From the NCBI GenBank assembly GCA_020284085.1, contig JACEVL010000081.1, positions 907,501 to 971,500 on the forward strand: 64,000 nucleotides of DNA, in the 5' to 3' direction. The position numbers and the translations under genes are program-made. The notes under the pieces were generated by a model. That model worked only from the letters and a program-made list of their open reading frames with translations. It was not told where the DNA came from and searched no databases. Source of the stretch: Aporrectodea caliginosa. Its lineage: Eukaryota > Annelida > Clitellata > Crassiclitellata > Lumbricidae. This document shows positions 24,675-35,602 of the stretch, one piece after another (within the stretch, counting starts at the first letter, position 1; the number at the start of each line of letters is the position of its first letter).

Positions 24675-24830
24675 GGAATTTCCCCGCGGGGAAACCGCGG
24701 TAACCGCGGTAAATTTCGCGGTAATGGGGACAACAATTGCGGTAATACCGCGGTAATGGGGACAAAATTGCGGCAATACCGCGGTAATGGGGTTTACTCT
24801 CGCGGTAATACCGCGGTAATGGGGAATGAG
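24675..24830. repeat. Minisatellite of CCGCGGTAATGGGGACAA units
   Basis: Four or five imperfect units, each with GCGGTAATACCGCGGTAATG. The CCGCGG core is palindromic. The reading frames seen on both strands are repeat artefacts. Confidence 0.8.
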
Positions 24831-25036
24831 CCGGCAATAAACCCGGGTGATGTTGAGAACTTGAGAACTGATAAGGAGAGTTTATTAGTTTCTGAAGCCT
24901 TCTAGTCAGAAATAGTCAGGACTTGGTTAATGCAAACTGTCCATAAGATAATAACAGACTATTGCAGTCAACAATACAAATAGTTTTGTAAGCTAAAAAC
25001 TGTTATTTTTTAATTTGAATTTGTGTAAACTTTTGC

Positions 25037-25212
25037 GGGGAATGTGATGTCGTCCTGCGGGGATGGGGTGGGGATGGGGAGCAAACCTGCGGGGATGGGG
25101 TGGGGATGGGGAGCAAACCTGCGGGGATGGGGCGGGGATGGGGACAAACCCTGCGGGGATGGGGTGGGGATGGGGACGACTAACTTGGTGCGGATGGGGA
25201 TGGGGACGAGAT
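25037..25212 (+). repeat. G-rich 32 bp minisatellite
   Basis: About five units of CTGCGGGGATGGGGTGGGGA followed by TGGGGA(G/C)-AAAC. Runs of four Gs are spaced by one to three bases, so the + strand could form G-quadruplexes. Confidence 0.9.
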
Positions 25213-25274
25213 TGTTCATCAACTCTCTACTTTTCATCTATATTATAAGGACTTCATCAAGAGTCTTATTAGGT

Positions 25275-25500
25275 TAATGAAAGGAATTTTTGCTTAAATA
25301 GAAGCTGGAATGATTAAAAGAATTCTTGTTTAAATAGAAGCTGGATTGATGAAACTAATTATTGCTTAAATAGAAGTTGGAATGATGAAAATAATTTTTT
25401 ATAAAAAGTTGGATTGATGAAAATAGTTTCTTGTGAAACTGGAAATTGCCTTGATGAAAATAATACTTGTGTAAACAGAAGCTGGATTGATGACTGTTAT
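25275..25500. repeat. Inverted copy of the ~37 bp array
   Basis: AAATAGAAGCTGGATTGATG recurs about six times. It is the reverse complement of the unit at 13735-14395. Confidence 0.75.
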
Positions 25501-25606
25501 AATGAACATTGCTATTATAATGTCATATATATATATAAGTACGAGCACACACACACATATATATATATGTGTATGTATGTATGTGCATTGTGGTGTATGT
25601 GTGTAT

Positions 25607-25824
<218 letters not shown>

Positions 25825-25829
25825 AATGC

Positions 25830-27180
25830 AGAGAGATAATTAATATGCATACAATAGGCAACATGAATCTGTTCATTAAGGACATTCAATACTGTGCTGG
25901 CCGCATGTATCTCATTCGTATTCATGGATTTTACATACATACATAAATAGACAATGGCTTGCGTTAATAATAAAGACAGGCCTTGCCACAGGATGGACTC
26001 TGCAATCTGCTGCTCCGACTGCTGACCCATTTTCAGCGGTTAAATCGCTTAAAATGAGCAGGCAGGCGTAAAGGTTTTTGCTTCAAGTGGTCTCCTGAAC
26101 CCTACATGTGCTTATTAGCGTGAGCGGTGTTCTACACAAATACAAAAGGTATTTAAGACAGACTAAGATCTTACAGATGTTGCATATTGCGAGTGTAACA
26201 CTGCGTCATTTCAAGCTAGTTTGCCTGCTTTCAGGACCAGCATATACCAGTTTCAATATCGGTCAGCAGTTAATTATCTATAAATACTGCAATCTCTTAG
26301 ATAGGCGGGTAGTTCAGATGGGTCATTTCTCAGTTGCGGTGCAGAAGGACTTTCATTGAAGGAGGTATAGTCGACGTCTAAGCCAAAGAATGGAATTAAT
26401 AGCAGCGCAGCTGCCAGTAATGCCTCTCAAAGGCTCTAATGCCCTTTCTTCCTGCAGGAGACTTGACTACTTATTGATAATAACTGAACTCAAGCATTGC
26501 CTTCTCCATTACCATTTTCACCCAGGTCCGATTTAACTAGTTTATGAATCTGACAATTAGCCCCAATTATGTAATTTATCATTCCCAGCTAAATAATTAC
26601 TTAGTTAACGAATGCAGAGTTTCTTGTTCCTGACTCTATCAGGCCATGTTCGCGGTAACAAAAATGCGTGTAGGCCCACTTTAAGAACGACCTTGAAGGC
26701 TTATATAGTTGAATATTATTGTTTAGTATTATTCACGTGAGAATTGTAAAGCCAGTAGGTTGAACACATTGCAAGCGATGGTACTCGATACCCCCAAGGC
26801 ATACATCAGATTAGGCATGCAAAATCCGATGCATTTCGTCACTAAAAGGTGAAATTATTTCACGTAAACTATGGGAATTGCTATTGGCACATGATATAAT
26901 AATTTGATGCCTGGTAGTTTAACTTAAGGCAGCGGCTTCACAGACGTGCCTGGACTAGATGACAACACTGCCAACATAGGCCCCATATTCTCATGTGGGA
27001 CCCGAATAGAGCCCATAAGGGTCCCATCTAATGGGTCCCAAACAAATTCTGGCAGGGAATATATGGTAGATTGTACCTGATAAGTGAACTTTACCATACA
27101 GTATAATTCTCACTTAAATTTTCATTTAGAAATTAGATGTAGAAAGCAGTAAAATTAGAAGAATGTTCTTATCATTGCAG
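25830..27180. other. Conserved array spacer upstream of U4
   Basis: No gene. This is the cleanest version of the upstream block: it lacks the insertions seen upstream of U1, U2, U3 and U5 and serves as the best empty-site reference. The acceptor ATCATTGCAG ends at 27180. Confidence 0.6.
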
Positions 27181-27245
27181 TTGACATGAAGTTACCTTTT
27201 GCGAAACATATCAAATGCAAATTCAACCTCTGAGTAAAGTCTAAC

Positions 27246-28823
27246 ATGTCGAATCCGTTCACATCACCTGAAATTGCTGAACTATACGCGAAATATCGAA
27301 CGACTTATCCGGTAACCATTTACGAGAGAGTGTTCCAGTTTTTAGACGAAGGGTCTGACCAGAAGCTACATCTGGCGATTGACGTCGGATGCGGAAGTGG
27401 TCAGAACACGAAGGTTTTGGCCAACAGTTTCGAGAAGGTTTTAGCAGTTGATGCAAGCGAAGCCCAGGTGGAGGAAGCGAGAACGGCCTGTTTAGGGCTT
27501 CCGAACATCACCCTGAGAGTTGGATCGGCTGAGGATCTGGATGGACTGGCCGACGAAGGCAGTGTCGACCTCGTAACCGTTGCTACAGCTTTGCACTTTT
27601 TCGAAGTGAAGCCGTTTTTCGAGGCTTGCCAGAGGGTCCTGAGAAAAGGCGGAGTTTTTGCAGCGTACGGCTACGAATCTATTACCCTAGATAACCCAGA
27701 GGCAGATCAAGTAGCTAAAGAGGTTTGTTCAACACGTTCTGTTTCGGTTACTGTCGTGCACATTTTATCCTACGCCTACGTACGTTATTTAAGAAGGCTA
27801 CGCAACAGTGTTTTTTATGCCATAAACGAATACAAATGATGATGATGATGATGCGTTGATGACGGTAGTAATGGCAACTTTAAGAAAGATGCTCCTTTGC
27901 CACTGTCATGATGCTGGTGATATAGGTTACCATTGCAACTGAGTTATTCTGGTGATATAGGTTACTGTAGCAGCAGAGTGGTTGTTGTGCTCTTAATAAT
28001 AATGTTTCTGTGGCTCCTTATGTTGTTTTGGTACTGCTTCTACTGCTGGTGATAATAACGATAATGATGATGATGATAAAATGGCAAACAGTAATGCTGC
28101 TGATCGGTGGTAGTGGTGGTGATGGTGGGGGTTATTGTGGCGGCGGTGGCAGTGGTCTTGGTAGTGGTTGTTGAGGCGGTATTATAAATGTTGATCTAGG
28201 CCTACCGTACACGTTTTTATAATATAGATACTTCATGTCCTCGAGCTTCTTAATTTTTCAGTGAACTGATCGGGTGAAATCGTTCACCACCGCTGCCCGT
28301 TTGAATTGGCGCCACGCCAATGCCGTTATATGGACTGTGCTAGCACGAGATTTAAAACTCCGAAAAACCCACCATCGGGAAGCGAACCGCAATCCGTACG
28401 CACTCTAACACATGGGACTCTAAACTCTAACTGTCCGTTCTAACCAATATAGCTAACTGATCTACGCAGACGTGGTGGTGGTAGGCCCTAATTGTTGTGG
28501 TAGAGGTGGTGGTGTTAGTGACGGTGGTGCTGGTGGTACTCCATGGTGACTCAGTAATGATCACAACGACGATAATGTGATTAAGTAATAATTTCAGTTT
28601 TTCTGGGAAACTCTCTGGGATTATTACGACCCACGAGTTAGGCATCATCTCTTCTCCAACGGTTATCAAGACTTATTTTCAACACTGGCTACAGTTTTTC
28701 CAGTGACTGAACGGTCGGTATTAAAACTTTAAAGTAGACTCAGAATAAAGGCTTAATTTGTTGTTGTTGTTGTTTGATGATGATGATGATGACGATGACG
28801 ACGACGACGACGACGCCGACGAC

Positions 28824-28897
<74 letters not shown>

Positions 28898-31220
28898 CGA
28901 CGACCGACGATGATAATGATGTTGTCACTGCTGCTGCTGTATATATATATAATGTCTACCTTAATTTTGTTAGAGTCCAAAGCTTACAGTGTTTTGCACC
29001 TCTGCCAGATTCAAAGAACTCCGCCGCTACTGTTTTCGGGTAGCGCCAGTCTCAAGCCCAATAAAAGAGGAGGGTGGCTCTCGTCATCTTCGTTATGAAA
29101 CAATAAAAGATCCAAAGCTTTACAAATGGCCAAAAACTAAGGTTAAGGCGAGGTCAGTCATCCCAACAGCCATTTTAAGATGCCCTTAAAACAGTGGAGA
29201 CTTCGAAAGATCCGAATTATGGTTGTATTTCGCGCACTAATGAATCGCATGTACAAATTCTTCGAAATTAAACGAGAAGCTGCCATAGAATGCCTCCATA
29301 AGGGTCGAATTTAGGTTTAACAGTGTCAATGGAGTTGTCGTTATAATATTTCCGTTAGCCAATTTGCTTCATTAGTATCATGATGGTTTGTTGTTCTAAC
29401 TCCCTGCATAATATTATTGTAGTTGGAGTCAGACTGAACCGGCACAAAAACGATCACTTCAAGAGTTCTCAGGATTCGCTAAGTCGGCAGCAAGCTACCA
29501 AACTTATCTGAAGCAGAATCCGAGCATCGATGATCCTCTGAAGAGTGTGCAAGCGAAGTAAGACTCTTTCACGACTTACACCCAATAACAACCAGACTAA
29601 GGCGCTCCTAACCCGAATAGCCATGTTCAGCGAGCCCATAGCGAGTCGTCAGTTTGCGCCACTAGAGCAAAGGCATTATAATATCCATGGCCAGCTATTG
29701 ACCCACGCAGTGAGGGTCAAACGCACCAGCATATCCTCTTCTGTGTTCCTTTCAACTCAGCAACTGGACGTTTGCAGCTTGCAAGTCCAACTAGTAACGA
29801 TCCAAGGTTGTATTCTTATATTCCGAACCCATGCACACATGAGATAAAATGCACTTGTATGGATACAATAAATGGGGACCTATTTCTCGAAGCTTTTTGG
29901 AGTTTATCCTTCATCTGTACAACTGTTGCAAAACATTTTCTGTTAAATTAATTTATGTACGCCCAATGCTCCTTCTCTCAAGCTTTCACATGCTGAATAC
30001 TATACTATTCCCAGTTCAAAATGTTTTGTCACTTTTATGCATGCAACACTTACCGTTAAAATGTTGAACCTGTTGGGAAACCTGTGCCATTGGATGTTTT
30101 ATAAACTGACGGCTGAAGAGGCATGCATCGCCATCTGCAGCAACTAATTAGGTTCTTTATGAAGTCAAAACGAGCTCAAGGAAACCTCATGCTACATCCA
30201 GTAGCATTGTGGGTCGAATATATATGTATTTCCTTTATTGAAACGTTAAGTTGACAAACCGCAACTTAGTACAGATAGATAGAAAGACTAATCTGATGTG
30301 ATCTCTTAGAAATTCTATAACGCCGTTGCTTTCTGGTGCACATTACATCTATCGATGGCACACAAAGCCACTTCGAGAAGAGTAACATTAAATACGACCA
30401 TACAACAGTAATCACAACAGGCTTTATCTGTGGCTTAATCATAAGCAAATGTAAAATTAGTATTATGACTATATTTAGGCGCGGAGTGTGACCGATCAGA
30501 CTTAGTCTAAACGTGAAGTTCCCGTGAACCAATTAGGATTCTTGGGCAAAGCTTTGGCTTGACGGGACCATGCTCAGAGCAAACCTCAGATAAGCCACAT
30601 CTTGGCCGCGGATTGCTCTACCTTACCAGTATTTTCGCGAGCATTACGCCATTAAATGTGATCCATGTTTGGTCCAATATGGGTCCCATATTAGAATATC
30701 TGTCCCATGTGGGCTCCATATGGGCGTGCTAGCAGGGTAGGTTCCACTAATTCGAAGATAGACACCAAAGGTGCATGAGGCGTCTAAACATAACACTGGC
30801 TCTTCTATCTTGAGAAACAAACGTTCGATGTTTATTCAGATTGATGACTTAGAAAAGCTGTTTCGAAGATGCTTGAAATGTGCTACATAAATGCATTACG
30901 TCATTTAAGAGCATCAAGTACTCAGGCCTGAATATGAATAGACTTAGGCCTACCGTTATCGCCATTCACCGTAGGCTATATCATGGTTATCGTTATAGCC
31001 CAATATCGTTATCATCCTTAAGTCAAATCTACATTAGGCCTATATAATAATCATAATATAAATCATCACTTTATATAGGATCCACGTTCAACTGTCAATT
31101 AAAAGAAGCGTTTTTGTGTTGGATCATAGACTGAAGTCCATTTACGGATTGACATCGGACGATGAGAAACTGATTGGAATGTCAATGGATTACATCGGCA
31201 TTCTCGGAAAGAAAATCTAA
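27246..31220 (+). CDS. SAM-dependent methyltransferase U4 (4 exons)
   Basis: Exons are 27246-27722, 28598-28713, 29423-29557 and 31130-31220, giving 272 residues. One codon is missing before motif I (DQKLHLAIDVG against DRKLRHLAIDVG), in phase. Exon 2 reads LWDYYDPRV; exon 3 reads FAKSAASYQTYLKQNP; exon 4 ends ILGKKI. The start of exon 4 uses ATAG|A instead of ATAG|G and still codes Lys at the junction. Some positions differ from its paralogs (RTTYP for RPTYP, ALHFF for ALHYF). Intron 3 carries extra sequence around 29930-30470. A shared AATAAA lies 109 nt after the stop. Confidence 0.87.
28482..28490. repeat. TAGGCCCTA micro-insertion variant in U4 intron 2
   Basis: U4 reads GGTGGTGGTAGGCCCTAATTG; U1 (8313-8314) reads GGTGGTGGTAATTG. 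The difference is seven bases, with GGCCC between the two TAs. Confidence 0.8.
28766..28920. repeat. (GAT)n/(GAC)n microsatellite in U4 intron 2
   Basis: Trinucleotide run of GATGATGAT with a GACGACGAC block. Poly-His, poly-Ile and poly-Met frames here are artefacts. Confidence 0.95.
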
Positions 31221-31328
31221 TCAAGGATCAACCATACATAGCTCTGGTAGCTCTGCGTTTTATTTGCACTAGATAGGCCTACATTAATCCAGCCATATAG
31301 GCGTTCTTTCAAGTCTACTATCATCGTA

Positions 31329-31334
31329 AATAAA
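31329..31334 (+). promoter_or_regulatory. Poly(A) signal of U4
   Basis: AATAAA in ATCGTAAATAAA, conserved with U0 and U5. Confidence 0.5.
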
Positions 31335-33784
31335 CATTTGGACAATAATTGTAAATAAACATTTGGACAATAATAATAATAATTTGGACAATAATTGTCC
31401 AAATGTTTATTAATGTTTAAGTTTCCAGAATTATTTTCGAAACTTAAATTCGCCACATGTTAGAGCTATTACGCCACTTTGGCCTGCAGTGTAGGCCTAG
31501 TCAGAAACAATTACTTGAGTGGCCCTTTGTCTATTAGTCCTACAGCTGAATCGATTTCTGCAAATCCCAATCGTTTATTTGGATGGAGTTGGATTTTATT
31601 GTTGTAGCTGATGTTATTATTTTGTTCTGTGGTTATTGCTGTTGTTTCGAGGTAACCCTACCAGCAATTCCATAGGCGAATGAGACACAAAAGCATTATA
31701 CACGGATTCCATATGTAAATATGGATTGTTAAAAATGGGTTCCATGTAGGCATTATGGCAGGGAAGTGGGAGCGGCAGAGTTACCATCGCTCTGTTAGCA
31801 TGGCTTGGTGAGACGGGAGTGACTCCGGCCGAGTTCTACGCTCAGCAGTCAGGACCATTCCCATAAGTGGCCCTTCCACTCTCGACATAGAACGGTCGTT
31901 CCGTACCATCTTTGCCCACATGTACTGTCGATGCTGCTCAAGGAAGAAAGGGGTGGGTGCATACTCTAGTGGCTCCACATAAGCGTGGCAAGTACAATGG
32001 CTCTGTTCCTAGAAAAATCGGAGTGTGATGCTCAGCATTCGTTGTATGCTATCTTAAAAGAAAGTGGGAACCCCATCCAATCAAGCGACATTTTCGTTGA
32101 CATTATACTTCATTGCATCATTGCATCAATTTTTTTTAAAATTTGAACTGGCGGTTCACTCCCTTGATATTTTTGTCAACCCGTTCTTTTCTCCCTTCTT
32201 GTTCTTCTGCCTCTCTAATCTCCCTTCCTTCTATCTTTCTTGTATTCTTTCTTGATCTTCCACTCGGCGAATTTCTTCTTGCCTTACGGGTGCCTTTTTC
32301 TCTAACAACTCCAGTTGTTTTCTTCAATCCTTCAATTCAGTTAGCATTTCTTTGTCGAACCAATTTAATGCCGCTTTCTTCTGTTCTGTCGTTGAACATT
32401 GTTATTGTTCTTCTTTGTTTTTGGAGTCATTGTTCCAATGCTAATTCAATTGTACCTTACGCTCACCTGTGAAGTGTACCCTACCCTCGCCTGTTCCAAT
32501 GTTCTTTAGCCGATAAACTGAAGACATTGATGATACACTGAATACATAGTAGTATGGATTGACTCTATATTCAAGAAGGCGGTGACTTCGTGCCGAGTAC
32601 TAGGCCTATATATTTCGGAGTATCATTAGTTCATAGAGACAGAGACTTTTTGTGTTTAAATATTATATCGAACTTATTGAAACAGGAATAGGTCGCGGCG
32701 ATATAAAAGAATGTAAAGGGTTTGTCAAGCAAGCTTTTTCAGTTTTAGTTTAGGCCAGTTGCCTGTGTGTTCTCTTAAAAGTAGATTTCTCAAGTCTTCA
32801 TTGTGTATAGTTAAGGCGCTTATACTAACACCGAATTAACTGTCGGTTTCGTGTCCTGGGAGGCCTACCGATCGAGTTGTTCTTGTCGTAGCCTACATGT
32901 ATGTTCAATCTTCAGAGAAGGAGACGTTTCTAGAACTTCTTGTCAAAGACAAGATTGTATCGTTACTACTACTTTTTACGTTTACAATATACTTTATTTT
33001 ACTTCAATGAGTTTTTCCTCATAGCTTAACAGTAGTACGTTACAGTATGTTAAAGAACAAATAAAATCGAAATTGCTAGAAATTTTCGTCTTGCATTTGT
33101 TAAAGTATTCTATATGAACTTACAAATAGCTCAGTTGCGTCAGTTGAATGTATGAGTTGGAATAATAAATTATAGTTATTTAAAATGTAAAAAATAGACC
33201 ACGTGAATCTGTTCATTAAAGAAATTCAATACTACAATATTCTGGCCGCATGGATATCATTTATATAAATGGACTTTACATAAGTCTTACATGAATAGAC
33301 AATGGTTTGGGAAAATAAGAACGACAGGCATTGACACCGGATGGACTCTGTAATGTGTTACTGCGATTGTTGACCTATTTTCAGAGTCCAATCACTTAAA
33401 ATGCACAGGGGTCATTCCATCTCAATTCAACAAATGCTTCCCACTCGACCATCTCAGATTTTGATGAAATTTGCACACAATGTGCATTGACGTATTGGAA
33501 CATGGTGTGCAAAAATTTACAGCAATATTCCTAGTATTTTATTTTTTACGGAATTTTAAGGACGACTGGGGTGACCCTGTTTTTCGCGATTTGAAAATAG
33601 AGTCTTAATTTGCTGCCATATTCAGTAGGCCGTAAGTCCATTATTATTGCAGATAAATTGATGAAACTTTCAGGCCACATAGCCATTGTGGTGCTAATCA
33701 AGGGCTGTTGAAGAACTAGATATCTGATGGATAGTTTTTTTCTAGCTGCGGATTGAAAATTGGAAAAAAACAACGACCCTGTCT
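31335..33784. other. Spacer between U4 and U5, first part
   Basis: No intact gene. It contains spacer shared with the flanks of U0 and U5 (GTGACTCCGGC(C/G)GAGTTC-like text at 31820 and 43922; CCACATAAGCGTGGCAAGTA near 31976), a coiled-coil relic at 32180-32480, and from 33401 the start of a repeat beginning GGGTCATTCCATCTCAATTC. Confidence 0.5.
32180..32480 (-). pseudogene. Charged coiled-coil relic (copy 4 of 4)
   Basis: Antisense Glu/Arg-rich frame (RKIEGREIREAEEQEGRKER) in the same relative position as at 4270-4860. Broken by stops; not recognised. Confidence 0.3.
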
Positions 33785-34872
33785 GGCGCCAGTACTTTAC
33801 TGCTCCACTATGACCAAATGGGTTGATTAACAGAGAAATTGTGAACCACTTGCAGTAATAGTCCACATTGTGTGCACAAATAAGCAATTAGGTTGGCTTT
33901 ATCATGTGTACCTTTTGCATTATGGCCATCTGAAATTGACAAAAACCTAATTTTTGTGTTTTTACGACCATTTTCAAGGCCTTATATGGGCATGTGGGAT
34001 AGGTGATACAGTTTTGAAATTAGCACCATTTGAAAGAGCAGCTCAAATACTATATACAACAACAAAAATTGTTTTTGAGACTCATGTAGTTCAATTGATC
34101 TAGTTGGCTCCATTAAAGTAGTGTTTTAAGCATTCGCGAGCTGATTCGAGGTGCCAGTACTTTACTGCTCTACTATGACCAAAAGGGCTGATTAACAGAG
34201 AAATTGTGAACCACATGCAGTAATAGTCCACATTGTGTGCACAAATAAGCAATTAGGTTGGCTTTATCATGTGTACCTTTTGCATTATGGCCATCTGAAA
34301 TTGACAAAAACCAAATTTTTGTGTTTTTACGACCATTTTCAAGGCCTTATATGGGCATGTGGGATAGGTGATACAGTTTTGAAATTAGCACCATTTGAAA
34401 GAGCAGCTCAAATACTATATACAACAACAAAAATTGTTTTTGAGACTCATGTAGTTCAATTGATCTAGTTGGCTCCATTATAGTAGTGTTTTAAGCATTC
34501 GCGAGCTGATTCGAGGTGCCAGTACTTTACTGCTCTACTATGACCAAAAGGGCTGATTAACAGAGAAATTGTGAACCACATGCAGTTATAGTCCACATTG
34601 TGTGCACAAATAAGCAATTAGGTTGGCTTTATCATGTGTACCTTTTGCATTATGGCCATCTGAAATTGACAAAAACCTAATTTTTGTGTTTTTACGACCA
34701 TTTTCAAGGCCTTATATGGGCATGTGGGATAGGTGATACAGTTTTGAAATTAGCACCATTTGAAAGAGCAGCTCAAATACTATATACAACAACAAAAATT
34801 GTTTTTGAGACTCATGTAGTTCAATTGATCTAGTTGGCTCCATTATAGTAGTGTTTTAAGCATTCGCGAGCT
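33785..34872. repeat. Three tandem 365 bp repeats upstream of U5
   Basis: Units start at 33785, 34150 and 34515, each beginning GG(C/T)GCCAGTACTTTACTGCT. Units differ at a handful of bases. Sequence just upstream (33401-33784) belongs to the same repeat family as 54100-54345 in the kinase gene (CCCACTCGACCATCTC is shared). The array is absent from the other spacers. Confidence 0.92.
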
Positions 34873-35160
34873 GCCTATTCAAGTGGGAATTGTGAAGCGA
34901 CTACGTTGAACACGTTGCAAGCGATGGTACTCGATACCCGAAGGCATTAAGCAGATTAGCACTCAAAATCCGATAAATTGCGTCAGTAAAAGGTGACAAA
35001 TTTTCCACACAGACATAACTAAAGATATTGCTATTGCACATGATATATATATGCCTGGTAGTTGAAGTTAACGGTTTGATAGACGTAACTGGATTTGATG
35101 ACTACACCGCCAAGTCGCCAACATACCATATAAGTCCCATATTCTCATGTGGGACCAGAA

Positions 35161-35330
35161 CAGTGGCGGCCCCAGAGGTATAGGGAGGGCTTAGCCCCCT
35201 AACTTCGGCTCACCTCCCCCCCAAAGAAAAAGTGGGAAATCACTGCAAATCACAGGGAGGAGGAGGGGATAAAAGGGAAGGGCTTGGAGCTTTAAGCCCC
35301 CCCAAACCTGAAATCCTGGCGCCTCCACTG
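35161..35330. mobile_element. Short hAT-like MITE upstream of U5
   Basis: Ends are CAGTGGCGGCCCCAG and CTGGCGCCTCCACTG. The flanks GACCAGAA and TACCCGAA are a diverged 8 bp duplication. The unoccupied site upstream of U4 (near 26998) reads GGGACCCGAATAGAGCCC. Confidence 0.7.
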
Positions 35331-35602
35331 TACCCGAATAGAGCCCATATGGGTCCAATCTAATGGATCCCAGCCTCCCAGGCAAAATAATGTTGGAAGG
35401 GAATATAGCTGAATTTTAGCCTACCTGATAAGTGAAGTTTACCACTCTCATTAAAACTTTCATTGACAAATTAATTAGATGTAGAGCTCAGTAGTAGGCC
35501 CTAATTAGAAGAATCGTCTTGTCATTGCAGGTGACAAATTACCATTTGAGAAAATAATATTATATCAAACGCAAATACATCATCATCTGAGTTAAGCTCA
35601 AA

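Noticed and set aside
24675..24830. CRISPR-like array
   Set aside because: Direct tandem repeat without unique spacers, in animal DNA; a minisatellite.
33546..33887. 113-codon minus-strand frame over the 365 bp repeat
   Set aside because: Covers part of a tandem repeat and its leader; not maintained in the other units.
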